A stretch of DNA of 64,000 nt from Clusia tigrina (Eukaryota; Arthropoda; Insecta; Diptera; Clusiidae), in NCBI GenBank assembly GCA_920105625.2, contig OV050030.1, positions 86,017,570 through 86,081,569 of the forward strand. Reading direction: 5' to 3'. The position numbers and the translations under genes were made by a program. Numbering within the stretch: the first letter of the stretch is position 1; each line of letters begins with the position of its first letter. Positions 39,985 to 51,999 of this stretch are shown here, piece after piece. Under the pieces are notes generated by a model. It was not told where the DNA came from and did not search any database. It worked only from the letters and a program-made list of their open reading frames with translations.

Positions 39985-41596
39985 CACTCTGAAAACAAAT
40001 TCTTCCGATCTTCGGGTGGATAACTGGGCGGTATCTCGGCGGAACTCTCTGTCCGACCACCGAGTTATCTTTTTCAACATTGAGTATGGGCGGGAAATGG
40101 TTTTACCCTGCTGACATCCAAAAAGAACGGACTGGAGTCTGTTCAACAGGTTGGTCAAAAACAGACTCGATAGGAACATATTAGCAACGGTGCTGGACAA
40201 GCAAGTAGAGACCTTGGAGAAAACCTATCAGGTTGCTTGTACGGTCTAATATCCTGTCTCACGTATCAAAAAGAGCTTCCCTCCTTGGTGGGATCAGAAT
40301 CTTAGAGACTTGAGTTCAGAACCTTAGAAGGGTCTTTAACAAATGCTACATAGGTCGAAATTTCTAAGCTTACAGAGAAAACTTAAAGACATACAACAAA
40401 GCAATACGAGATGCGAAACGCAAATCCTGGCAAGACCACTGCGAATCTATTGAGTCACTGAAGGACTCTGCCAGGCTCGGAAAAATTCTCGCCAAGGATC
40501 ACTTCAACAGAACCTTTGTAAAACCTACTGATGTAGTGTGGGCAGAATCGGCAACGGAGGCATTGAAGATTCTTGGCGATGATGACTCATCATTCAGAGC
40601 AAAGTAGCACACCTACGTGTCGAGCACACGTACCAACTGCGTTACTTGGGATAATGTTGTCTGTGGACAAGGTCGTCTACGCAATGAATAGTTTTCGCCA
40701 TATAAATCCCCAGGTTCGAATGGAATCATGCTCATAATGCGCAAAAGACACAGGGATCCATAATACCTGAGCAACGGGAAACTTTCACTGCATGTATTTT
40801 TCTAAATTATATACCATTTAGGTTGAGGAAAAGCCGGGTGGTTTTCAATCCGAAGGTAGGAATAAGGGGCCCTGAATTGGCCAAAAATTTCATACCGATT
40901 ACTTCCTATTTTCTGAAAATTCTTGAGTAAGTCGTCGATCGTCACATTCGAAATCTCTTTGAGGAGCATCCACTTTCAAGGGCACAGCATGTGTATCTAA
41001 GGGGGAGATCTACGGAGACTGCATTACATGAAGTGATTCGAGTGGTAGAAAGATCATTTAATTTTAAGCAATTTACTCTGGTTGCTTTCGTGGACATCGA
41101 AGGGGCTTTTAATAACGTAAGGGCTGAAGCTAGTAAACGTGTTCTTGACAGGGCAGGGGTGGAAGAGTCGATTTGTAATTGGATCTAATCCCAGCTGGCA
41201 AACACGCAAATCAAAGCTGAATTATATAGTACTAGAGTTACGAAATATGTGTGGAGAGGTACACCCCAGTGCGGGCTCCATTCATCTCTGTTGTGGCTAG
41301 TAACTATCTATGAAATACTTGCTAAACTTGACTCTGGAGGTGTCAAATTGGTCGTGTATGCTATCGAAGTAGTGGTCCGGGGCTCCAAACTCTTCTTGCC
41401 AGTGATGAGTGACATCATGGAGGGTGCGCTGGGCAAGCTTAGTAGATGGGCCACCATGTGTAGACTGGGGCCTAATTCAGATAAAACGGAACTGTTGCTC
41501 TTCACCAACAATTTAAGCCTCCATCCTTCAAACTTCCGATGCTTAATGGCCAGCGACTCTCACTATCATCCAGTGTAAAATATCTTGGTGTCATGT
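39985..41596 (+). pseudogene. pol: LINE endonuclease end and RT, broken
   Basis: The C-terminal endonuclease motif is visible near 40020-40080 (VDNWAVSRRNSLSDHRVIF). The linker (LKTYNKAIRDAKRKSWQDHC) follows at about 40380, then RT with LRGRSTETALHEV, VAFVDIEGAFNNV (40991-41188) and WRGTPQCG at 41252. The catalytic YADD box is decayed to VYAIEV near 41360. The frame ends VKYLGVM at 41597, where the Jockey poly-A (as poly-T) begins. Confidence 0.78.
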
Positions 41597-43660
41597 TTTT
41601 TTTTGTATTTTTATTATACCATTTATTTGTTATTGCATCTTACTCCATTGGAAACTAACAATAAGTTATCAAATCTTAAAACTAATGTATTAAATATGCT
41701 CCTTGCCTATTGCTTGGAGCTATTTGGGTTCTACTAGTTCATATATATTAATTAATTATAATTTTAAAAAGAAGAGGGAAACAAAATTTTATATAAATAC
41801 ATATTACAGATTAGTTTGTAAATAAGTTTAGAAACATGGTTTCTTTAGACGTGGAGCAGAATTCTGAGTAGACTTCTTGCAAGTATGTTCGGATGATTTT
41901 GCAGGCGATTCAGGTATTTCTGCCTTAATTCTACGATTTCTTCTTTCATAGTAGATATATGTTTCTTTTATAGTGGATTATGTATATCGTTGTGAATGTT
42001 TTTATTCTTGATAAACCATGGTGCACCGTCAATTGTTCTTAGGATTTTCGACTGTGCCCTTTAGATAAGTTCTAGATTTGAGGTGCTCGTACTACCCCAA
42101 AGTTGCACCCCATATGTCCATATGGGCTTTATTATAGCTTTGTATAGAAGGACTTTGTATTCCAAGCGCATCTTTGATTTTTTATTGATTAACCAATTCA
42201 GAGAGTTAGCTTTTAGTCTCATTTGAGTTCTTTTCGCTTCTATGTGCTTCCCCCAAGTTAATCTACGGTCAAGATGGATTCCTAAATACTTCACTTCTGT
42301 TGCTTGCGGTATTTTTATGTCATTTAGTGACACAGCTGGACAGGTGCTAGTTCTGAGGGAGAACGTTATGTGAGTTAATTTCGCTTCGTTAACTTTAATA
42401 CGCCAGTTTGCCAGCCAAATTTCTACTTCTTTCAGGTGTTCATTTAGGTCACGAGAGGCGATATGCGTATTTTAATGGGTACTTAAAGTAGCTGTGTCGT
42501 CAGCAAAAGTGGAAGTAACTAGGCTGTTATTTATTGGTAGGTCAGACGTATATATAAGGTAGAGAATAGGACCAAGCACACTCCCTTGTGGTACTCCAGC
42601 AAATATTTGAAATTCGGGGGTTACAAATTGCTTGTATTTCACTTTGTACTTCCTATTCGCTAAGTAAGATTCCAGCACTCTGTGTGTGTTGTATGGCAGA
42701 AACTTTTTAATCTTGTGCACTAGCCCCTCAGGCCAGACTTTATCGAAGGCTTGGGCAATGTCTAGAAATATTGCTGAACAGTATTTCTTCTGTTAGAAAG
42801 CTCTTCTAATTTCGCTTGTTATACGGTGCACCTGCTCTATTGTACTGTGCTCTTTTCTAAATCCGAATTGATGAGTAGGAATGTTGCCATTTTGATTTAG
42901 ATAGGGGATAATTTTCCCAAGTAGCAATTTTTCAAATATTTTTGAGAGGATGGCTAGAAGGCTTATGGGCCGATATGAGGACACCTGCGTTGGATATTTT
43001 CCTGGTTTAGGAATCATTGTAATTTGGGATATCTTCCATATATTCGGGAAATGGCCCAAGCGAAGGATAGCATTGAACAATTTGGTGAGGTGTACTAACG
43101 CTATGTGTGGTAATTCCATGACCATTTTATTTGTGATTAGGTCATATCCAGGGAAACTTTTTGCATTTAGACCTGTTTTAATGACACACTCTAAGTCTTT
43201 GATTTTTAGTTGAAGCGGCTGAGTCACTTTGGTTCTAGATAAAGTAGGGACCTCGAAGTTATTGCACGGAGCATTAGGGCAAAAAACTGTTTGTAGATGT
43301 GCAGCAAACGCTGCTCCTTTTTCTTCGTAGCTTTTGGCCCAACTTCCATTTCCAAGCCTTACTGGTGGCTCACTTTCCTTTGGGCTTTTTGCAACCTTTG
43401 TAGCTCTCCAAAGTGAGTAATTGGTGTATTTAAGCGGGCCCAGATCTTTAATATAGGTGTCAATACTTGCTTCAGCTTCCTTTTGAAGTACATCTCTAAG
43501 GTGATTTTGTGACAATTTTAAATTCCTCTTTAGGGCAGGTGACCTATATTTCTGCCATTCTCGTCTTAGGCGTCTTTTCTCCTTAACAAGGCACTGCACA
43601 TGGGTTGAAGTTATATAACCGGTAGCAACCTGCATCGTTTTTTCTGTTGAAGTTGCGCAC
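41597..43660 (-). mobile_element. Jockey-clade LINE, 5'-truncated, minus strand
   Basis: The element enters with a T-rich run at 41599-41608, its poly-A tail in reverse, and ends near 43660 where the host LINE resumes. It therefore lacks ORF1 and the endonuclease. Its insertion splits the sentence KYLGVM / NPKLSWKACLDERV of the host LINE. A precise target duplication is not obvious. Confidence 0.8.
42061..43660 (-). pseudogene. pol: Jockey reverse transcriptase, broken
   Basis: On the minus strand the linker (KEKRRLRREWQKYRSPALKR) leads into RT: AKSFPGYDLI, MIPKPGKYPTQVSSYRPISL and HQFGFRKEHSTIEQVHRI. After a shift near 42790 come AGVPQGSVLGPILY and the intact catalytic box in STFADDTATLSTH (42720-42472). 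The thumb and C-terminus are at 42333-42061 (VKYLGIHLDRRLTWGKH, KPIWTYGVQLWG). The protein has two breaks (about 42790 and 42470). The open frame of 330 codons at 42793-43785 starts with ~40 codons of antisense host LINE and should be read only from about 43660. Confidence 0.85.
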
Positions 43661-45529
43661 GCCAACCCGAAACTTAGTTGGAAAGCGTGCCTCGATGAAC
43701 GAGTGCGGAAGGCCATTCTGTCTTGCAAGTCAATGTTTGGCAAAAAATGGGGTCTTAGTCCAAAAATTGTACTCTGGATGTACAATATGGTGGTGCGACC
43801 ATTCTTAACTTACGGCTCCGTGATTTGATGGGAAACTATCAGGAATGGCTACAATCTCACGAAATTACAAATAATCCAATGGACCTCGTAGATTTGAATT
43901 ACAGGAGCCTATCGCACTTGTCTCGGGGCCACGATTCTAAACCTCCTCCATATTGATATTCATACTTATTGTATTTCACACGCTTAAGAAATCCCAAGCT
44001 TCTATCGCAAGAACATCCACTCCAAATTTGCGAAACCTGCACGGGCTACTTGTACACGCATCCGCCTGATTAAGAAATGCCGAGTTCGCACCACAGTGTA
44101 CGGCACAGCGGACAGATAAACATCAACAATTAGCACAAAGAATTATTATTCTAGAACTTACCTGTAATCAAAATGTTTGAGAATATTTTATTCTTTAGTT
44201 GAGATGGGGGTTTGCTCCAATGCATTTTTTTAAATGAAAAATAACTCAAACGATATTAACTTATAGAAATATTTTTTTATTGGCCAACAGATGGCGTAAC
44301 AGTTTTTTATTTTTTTTTTTTTAATTTCATTGTTTTAAAAGCCATAGATTATGAGAAAACTTTGCTAAACCAATAAAACCATTTAATAATTATTTCGATT
44401 GCCGTAGATGTATCGAATGGCGTTTCAAATATTTGCATTCGATTCGCTGTCGAATGCGATGATCCAAAATCAAGCTTTGTTCAATAACGTATGCCGTGAT
44501 CCAAAATTTCAAAATTATGAAAGACTATACTCGATCACGAAAGCCTGCACCTAGTGTACACGAACTGGACATTTTTGTTCATGGGAGCTTATGACTCCAT
44601 ACCATTGGCATGCTGGTCAATTACAGTTTATGGCAAAATAATCATTCTAGATGTTTAGCGAACCAAGCAGGCAGGTGCTTGTCTGCGGAAACAGGTTGCA
44701 AAATAGTTTGACTAACTTGGCTTAAAAAAACTACAGGTGCTCAAAAGATTTATTATCTTTAAATAGTGAAAGTATAGGTTCCACCGTAAGTATCATAACG
44801 GAACACTCGACTCTGGGAACTCATAGTAGCAAGATTGCGTCAAGCCAGATTCCATTAAACCCCTGTTATGAACGTGTCCAGCGCGGAGCTTATTTGGAGA
44901 TATTCCAAATTAGAATAAGCTTCATCAACTTCTGTATAAAAAGCTCCAAATGCCTGGATCTTTGAAAGGGATTGGGACTTGTGTCTCATGCGGTACCTAA
45001 AAAGGTTCAATTATGGCCTAAGTGTGCATTTCTGGCGACCACTAAACTTACCTACCTACCAGGCTGAACGAATATTCAATCTATCAGAAGTTTAAACCAT
45101 GAATGTCTTCTTTAATAAATGTAATGACTTGTTTTTGTCCACCGGATAAGTGAAATTACTGACAGTACTTTGGAAAATATTGGCAATAGATTCTGTGTAA
45201 GTAAAATACATCTGATGCAGACACTCGGACCAATTATCCAATGATTTATACGCTTGATAGTTTCCGAACACAAAGACTAGAATTTTTGAATTGAGAGAAC
45301 CATGAATTGGCTTAATAAATTTTTGTATTTTTGTATTTTATATTCAGCCGCTTCTCGAGGTACTGAAGCCGGAATCGGACGGCCCATTGACTTTGGTAAT
45401 TTATAAGAACCGATAATATAGCAATAGAGGGTGGATTGCTAATAACTGAGATGACCCGAAACTGCTGTAATGAAAATTAGTTCAAGAGAGGTATATGGAA
45501 AAGAAACAGCAGTTTGAAAGCCATATATA
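43660..45529 (+). pseudogene. LINE continuation: RT C-terminus, later ORF remnants and 3' UTR
   Basis: After the Jockey insertion the frame resumes with KLSWKACLDERVRKAILSCK and VLWMYNMVVRPFLTYGS (43660-43830), then ITGAYRTCLGATIL (43900). From 44150 to 44550 the sequence is AT-rich and unreadable. From about 44560 it matches the RNase H/3' end of the 32150 fragment. The last matching block before the MITE is GGAAAAGAAACAGCAG near 45500. Confidence 0.65.
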
Positions 45530-45993
45530 GCTGTGTTTCTTTCAACGCGAGCGTAAAAAAACGCTACCCGCCGTTTAACAGTCTAGCATTTGGCAGCACT
45601 GGTTTTGACAATTAAAATGGTTATAAATACACATTTGTAAAAAAATTTTGATGAGGAACAAGAATAATTTAAAATGGCAAATTCTGAGCCAGCGTTGGCA
45701 ATTTAAATTTAATTGTATTCATATTAATTAATACACGATACAATATAATATACAATATATGTGATAATTTAGGTTACAACATTTTATATAATTAAAGCTT
45801 TTTGTATAATTACAGCCGTTAATTCTTGGTTTACTCTTTTTCTTGGTCACAATAGACAACAAAATGGTTTTGGCAGCACTTCTGTTTGAGGCGCTAAGCT
45901 ATGAACGGATGCAAACACCTTTTCTTAACTAAGTGGTCCGTATGTATGCATAAGCGGGTGATTTATTCGCACTCGCCTTGAAAGAAACACAGC
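45530..45993. mobile_element. MITE, 464 bp, flanked by TA
   Basis: Inverted ends GCTGTGTTTCTTTCAACGCG (left) and the complement of CGCCTTGAAAGAAACACAGC (right) match at 18 of 20 positions or better, each bordered by TA. There is no coding capacity. TTTGGCAGCACT occurs near both ends (45588 and 45875) in the same direction. TA flanks suggest mobilisation by a Tc1/mariner-type transposase. No autonomous partner with these ends is in the window. Confidence 0.75.
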
Positions 45994-46099
45994 TAATATA
46001 TATTTTGTGTTGTTGGAAATAGTGCTACATTCTCTATATTTCTTGTGGGAGACGAAAGTTACTTTTTTGTACTAATTTTTGCTCAAAATCTTGCATACA

Positions 46100-46572
46100 T
46101 ATTTAAATACGATAAGGATATTACAAAATAAATATATATATTAATGGGTATTCTCTTTCAAATGGTTTTATATGAATACATCTAAAAAGTTACTTCAATA
46201 TATTGATCCTATATGAAAGAGTTGCTACATGAACGGTGGTTAAGAAAATGTTCCTATCTAAACTTTTTCTAGGACACTATATGTAGCAGAAAAACATTAT
46301 ATCAATACCGTTTCTTTAGTGAATTTCCTTCCTATTGTAATCGATTGTGGTGACGAACTAATTTTTTTCTGTGATTATGTATATTTGTATATGTTTTATT
46401 TCTGATGTTAATATTCGTATCTGTATTATTTCTGAAGTTATATAATAATAGGGGTTGCAAAGAGTGGACGTGCTTAAGTTAGGGTTCCTGCTACCAACGG
46501 CTCATGACCCTAAAAACTTCATACTCTTACCTCCACGCGGTTGACCCTGGTCAACCAGAGCTACCTAAGTGC
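46100..46572. other. AT-rich spacer, no gene seen
   Basis: This is decayed AT-rich sequence between the LINE 3' region and the gypsy LTR. GTGCTTAAGTTAGGGTTCC and a GGTTGACC/GGTCAACC inverted pair (46539-46556) stand out but have no clear meaning. Confidence 0.4.
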
Positions 46573-46990
46573 TACTTTTAGGGTGCAAGTATTATAAATA
46601 AATAATTATTATTAATAATCATTATATGAACTTTTAGGGTGTCTCAGTTCTGCAATCGAGTTGACAACGGGCATTGGCCTATATAATGCACCATCGGCAA
46701 TCTTATATTTAGTAGGTCAGTTGGTTGAGCAACCGACACCAAAAAACAATTGCGTAACTGGAAAACCAGAAAGATGCTTACCTAGACGTAAGAATTAATT
46801 GTAAATAGTACACAAGTTTTATGATTTTAGGAATAAAGAGGCTTGTTGTGAATTTAGAACTTGAGCATATGATTCTTTGATTTGGCTACTTTTAACGCCT
46901 TTTAATAGAAAATTGTGGTTCGTTTATGCCAGCGCCTGCAGCGGCTGCTACGAGGCACGAGCGACGCAAAGACCCCAACAAATGGAGCAG
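46573..46990 (+). repeat. Ty3/gypsy 5' LTR and leader
   Basis: This is the full-length counterpart of 4491-4873, with the double TTTTAGGGTG motif, AACAATTGCGTAACTGGAAA, GTAAATAGTACACAAG and AATAAAGAGGCTTGTTG. The leader after it includes GACCCCAACAAATGG. Coding remains of a gypsy element follow, which makes this its 5' LTR. Confidence 0.6.
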
Positions 46991-48229
46991 CCGGTTTAAG
47001 GACATATCGTAAGGGAACCAACTAGGATCCCAGCTTAGTGGCCAGGACTTGCTTTACATTAGGAAACCCGGACAAACGAACCCTGAAGCATGAGAATTTT
47101 CCGGTAACATCATCCTGGACGGGCTGTTGAACCGTTCCTGAAGCAGGCAAAATATGCTGCAACGGACGAGATGTCACCAAACAGGACAAGTGCAAGTATT
47201 GGTAGCGTAATATAAGTAGACATTTCAGCGACTGAAGGGGCGCCTGAGCGTCATCAGGCGCCATTGTGCTGTTGTATGCAAATCAGTACTGGCATGATCG
47301 GATGGTCTATGTGAGTCGTCTGTTTTGTGAGGATTTTTGTGTAGGGGCTTTGTGTTTGATTGTCGTTAGGGACATCTTTAAATTCAGTGAGTATAGGGTA
47401 TTAGGCAAGTATAAAGCTTGTCATCAAGAGGTGCATACAACACGGGTTTGTTACATCATAGTTTGAGTAATTCCGAAACTACTAACTACATACAAATGCA
47501 GTTGCCTATATATTTTAACTATTTATAGAGCAAAATTTGTATCACTAATTAATAAATTTGAGAAGAAATAGATAAATAATCTCAATATGTTTGGGGTCAA
47601 TGGATTCAAATTACCGGGAACGAATCATGTCATGATAAAAGTAGATTTTGTTGTTTTATGTATAGCATTTTACCTTTTAAGGCCTTATTGTTATATTATT
47701 ACGAGTTTTGGTTAATTAAAATTTGAAAGAAAAACTTCATTTTAAAATTAAAGCGAAGAAAATCTCCTTGTTGCCCTCAAATAAAGCTAATTTAAAGTAA
47801 AATAATATAAGCGAAAGCAAAAAAAAAACAGATGGGCATGTTGAATTTTTGCATTAGACTTTTTGAGCTTATGAATTGGCAGACTTGTGTTTCGAAGGGT
47901 TAATGGTGTATTGATAATTAAGAAATTAATGTAGCAATGGGATAATTCAGGGTTCTTTGCTATGAAAGGTTATATCGAGTGATAAAAGGAAAATGGGTAT
48001 TTTAGAGGTAGCTCATGCCTTGGAAAAGCTTGAGCCTATGTTTTCGGGCGCTGAGATTTATTATCTCAGAACTGAAATTAAACGTTTCAAATAAGGTTGC
48101 GAGCTAGCATATCAGAGTCTCGCAGATGGAGAATACTTAACAAAGTGCATTCGGCAAACGACCACAGGTGATGCGTTTGATTTACTACCGATATGTACGC
48201 TCTCTTAGACAAAACTTATTTAAAGCAGA

Positions 48230-48780
48230 AATCGTATGATGTACTCATACGAGAAACCCAAGAATGAATTAGAATGTAAAAAATTTGGCCACGAAACCAA
48301 TCGCCGATGCATCGCGATGTATGATAGCAAAGATGAACCCAAAGAGATCAGGGAGCAAAAGGCTCAACAGGAAATAAAATTTGTTGCTTTTTAATTTGGG
48401 CAACAATTGTGGTTCTAGTACTTACATAGGTTAAGTTTAAATATGATTAAACGATATAGGCCAAAGGAACTGGTAGGTAAGGTAACCATGATGATTTCCA
48501 GGGAGCATAATATCATAAAGTATAGCAGTGGTGCATAGAGAAAAATACTCGTTAAATTAGTGACTGAATACGCGTCTAAGTTGGGAACAAAAGGACGCTG
48601 TTTTGTTGTGAACAGGATGGGTGATGCGGTCATCGATATATCCTGCAAGGAGGAAGCTAATAGAAGGGTAGTGCTTTTGGTAGATTCAGGGGTGGACACC
48701 GGCCTCGTACAATCTGGTGTTTTACGGAAAGGGCTGGAGGATAATCAGACGGACATAACTCGCATTGACAAGGGTTTGGT
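48230..48780 (+). pseudogene. Gypsy zinc knuckle and protease
   Basis: Near 48268 a knuckle-like ECKKFGHETNRRC appears, with Phe replacing the second Cys. After a stop the frame 48560-48780 ends with VVLLVDSGVDTGLVQSGVL, in which DSG is the retropepsin active site. No flap motif is seen before the frame stops. Confidence 0.6.
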
Positions 48781-49161
48781 ATAAGCTTGAATACTAAATG
48801 CAACAGCTGGAGGGGCTGGAGGTTAACACAAAGGACATAGGAATGCTTAACGGAGAGTTTCGTGGTTGCATCAGGACACTGGAGTCACTCAGAATAGAGC
48901 ACAGTGAAGTTAAGGCTGTGAGTTTTAGAATGCACGGAAGGTAAGGAAGGTATCCCGGCGGATGGGATAATTGTTCGCGATAATCCTTGAGTTAGACCCA
49001 AGCGTAAACTCAGAAAAGAAGGTATCAAGAGAAGCCATATATACGACATTCCATCACATATTTTTGCTGTACGGAACTACCGATTAGGGCGGAACAGCCA
49101 CCAATTAACCAAAAATAATACATATTGTCGTAACCTAACAAAGATGAGATAAACAGGCAAA

Positions 49162-49895
49162 TTGAAGGAACTCACCAAAAATTTTGGTACCAAAGAAGGG
49201 TGTGCTAAGGGTCAAAAGAACTGGAGCATGGTCGTCGATTTTAGAAAATTCTACGACGCCACTATCAAGCAGGTGTTCCCAATACCAAGGATAGAGGAAA
49301 TCCTGGATCAATTGGGACATAGTAGATACTTTTCTACGTTTGATTTAGCAAGGGATACCACTAATAGGTATCCACCATCACGTTCTGGTGGATACCCGAG
49401 ATAAGCAGAAACCCGCGTTCACCACCGGTTTGGGGCACAATTAGTTCAATAGGATGCCGTTTGGATTACCAAGAGTACCTTCTAAAGGTTAATGAACCAA
49501 TTGTTAACAGGTTTACAAGGATTAGATTGTTTTGTGTATCTCGATGATATTGTAATTTGTGGGAAGAACTTGCAGCATCATTCGAAACGGTTGGGCAAGG
49601 TGCTGCATAAATTACGAGAACACAATTTGAATTGGAGAAGTGTCAATATTTGCGAAGAGAGGTGGTTTACTTGGACCATCGTTGTTCAGAAGTAGGTACA
49701 CTGCCTGACCCGCAAAAGATCGAATACGTAATTCTAGGATATAGAAAAGAGGTGCAAGCATTCCGAGGACTAGTGAACTCTTATAGCAACTTCGAAGCAG
49801 GACAAGCCGGAATTGGGTTGCCAATTAACAACTTGCTACGTAAGGGTGCAAAGTTCGAATGGAGAGAGAGCTGTATATGATTTTGAAATCATATA
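49162..49895 (+). pseudogene. pol: Gypsy reverse transcriptase remains
   Basis: The pieces, in three frames, are WSMVVDFRKFYDATIKQVFP and RYFSTFDLAR (first catalytic Asp) at 49220-49350; a gap with stops; MNQLLTGLQGLDCFVYLDDI with VICGK (intact YLDD box) at 49492-49565; and CQYLRREVVYLDH with LPINNLLRKGAKFEW at 49632-49862. Compared with intact gypsy RTs the order is right and small deletions are frequent. Confidence 0.8.
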
Positions 49896-50730
49896 TAAAC
49901 CTGGAAAGAAGAATTTGAATGCAGATGCATTGAGCGGAGTGGCAGAGAAACATAAAATATCATTAGTACAAAAGAGATCAAAAGCAAAATCCGACAATGT
50001 TAAACGGTTATAAATAATTATCGCAGAACAGGCAGAAGAGAAAAAAATCAACGACGAAACCGTCGAACAGCCAAGTCAATAGGGTAGAGTGGTTTGAAAG
50101 TGAAAAGGATATCCAGGGGGTTTTAAAAGATTTCCATGAATTACCTCTAGATGGACACCAGGGGTCGTGGAAAACATATGAAAGAATTAGAAGAGTGTGT
50201 GCGTGGAAAGGGATGCTCAAAGGCATAGACCTCTGGCAGAATTCGTAAATAGTTTCTCTATAGAGGATGGCTATAATTGGGAACAACGGCTATGCAAGTA
50301 CATATCAATACCAAGCATGTGTGAACGACGCAAACTCTGTTTTGGACGCTCTACGATTTTAACATTAATATGCCGGCAAATCTGAAGCGCGAATGTCCGC
50401 CAGTATATAATGCTGACGACCCAAAATGCGAAAATACCAGTTACAGCTAAGCCACGAGTTCGTTACAGAAAACCAAGATCGCGCTAAACGGAGAACCCTA
50501 CAAAATGGTGGTAAATCTTGCAGTTTTTCATGAGGGCGACCGGGTAAGATGAAAAATTAGAATCGAAAAAATAAATTTTGTACTGTATGGATAGGCCCAT
50601 TCACGTAAGCAAAACAAGAACATTCAAACTGAACTGATATCCTGTATATTAAATAGCACAATTCAGACTTCCAAAGTCAATGTCCACGGAAGTGTGCCAA
50701 TTTAACTGGGTCATTTAAGAATTGCATAAT
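49880..50730 (+). pseudogene. pol: Gypsy integrase N-terminus and C-terminal remains
   Basis: FEIIYKPGKKNLNADALSGV (49881-49940), the end of RNase H, follows immediately after the RT connection, so the RNase H core is deleted. Near 50110-50180 the zinc-binding domain of integrase can be read (LKDFHELPLDGHQGSWKTYE). The catalytic core is missing. Near 50500-50640 a GDRVR...GPF type C-terminus is seen. A stretch from 50197 to 50385 is open but meaningless. Confidence 0.65.
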
Positions 50731-51039
50731 ATAAATATGTATATATAAGAATTGGAACAAACTAAATGTTTTAAAAAAAAATATTTTTTTTCTCCGGCTA
50801 AAAGCTGTCTTTAATTTTTTATATCAAACTAAGAACTACAAATTTAATAATTTGATTTAACTGTATATCTCTTTGTCACATCACAGCCGCGACTAGGTGT
50901 TGGTGCCGTGCCTTAGCCTAGCGAAGGTGTCAGGTGCTGCAGACGTGCGCCGTGTCAGCATTTTGGGAGGGATGCGCGTGGAACTTGCATGGATTGGAAT
51001 GTTGCAAATGGAGCTTTATGTGGGAAACGTTATTTTGAA
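50731..51039. other. Spacer, no gene seen
   Basis: This is AT-rich sequence to 50880, then a G-rich stretch up to the mariner with no recognisable feature. Confidence 0.4.
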
Positions 51040-51755
<716 letters not shown>

Positions 51756-51999
51756 TTAACAGGAGTATCGTAAGGTATATATGCAGTCATACATCCGCAC
51801 ATATGCATATGAATGCAGCATTTAAGTACTGGTACGAGCACTAGCGAAATAAGAAGCGAGCTATTAAATGTTAAGTGCATACTTAGAAATCCATATGTAC
51901 GTGTATATGGAATAAATGTACGAGCGTACATATAATTTTATTATACTAAAATTGAAATTTTCCATAAAAGAAAATAGATATTTTTAATATAGGGACAAA

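Larger units (their letters stand above)
39985..46100 (+). mobile_element. LINE (R1/LOA/I-like), split by a Jockey LINE and a MITE
   Basis: The plus-strand LINE starts in its endonuclease, is interrupted at 41597 by a minus-strand Jockey element, resumes at about 43660, runs into a 3' UTR similar to 32700-33600, is interrupted again by a MITE (45530-45993), and continues to about 46100. The match to 33340-33380 on both sides of the MITE shows that the MITE landed in the LINE's 3' UTR. Confidence 0.7.
46573..50730 (+). mobile_element. Decayed Ty3/gypsy element
   Basis: The order 5' LTR, leader, gag remnant, knuckle, protease, RT, (RNase H lost), integrase zinc domain, integrase C-terminus is visible on the plus strand. 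Large deletions remove RNase H and the integrase core. No 3' LTR is recognised before the mariner at 51.04 kb. Gag proper (about 47.2-48.2 kb) has no open frame I can read. Confidence 0.68.

Noticed and set aside
42950..43213. Plus-strand 87-codon frame over the Jockey element
   Set aside because: It is the complement of the conserved Jockey RT, which reads much better on the minus strand.
47022..47466. Two open frames (about 47022-47264 and 47266-47466) after the gypsy LTR
   Set aside because: They show no gag or other family features and lie in the leader of a decayed element.
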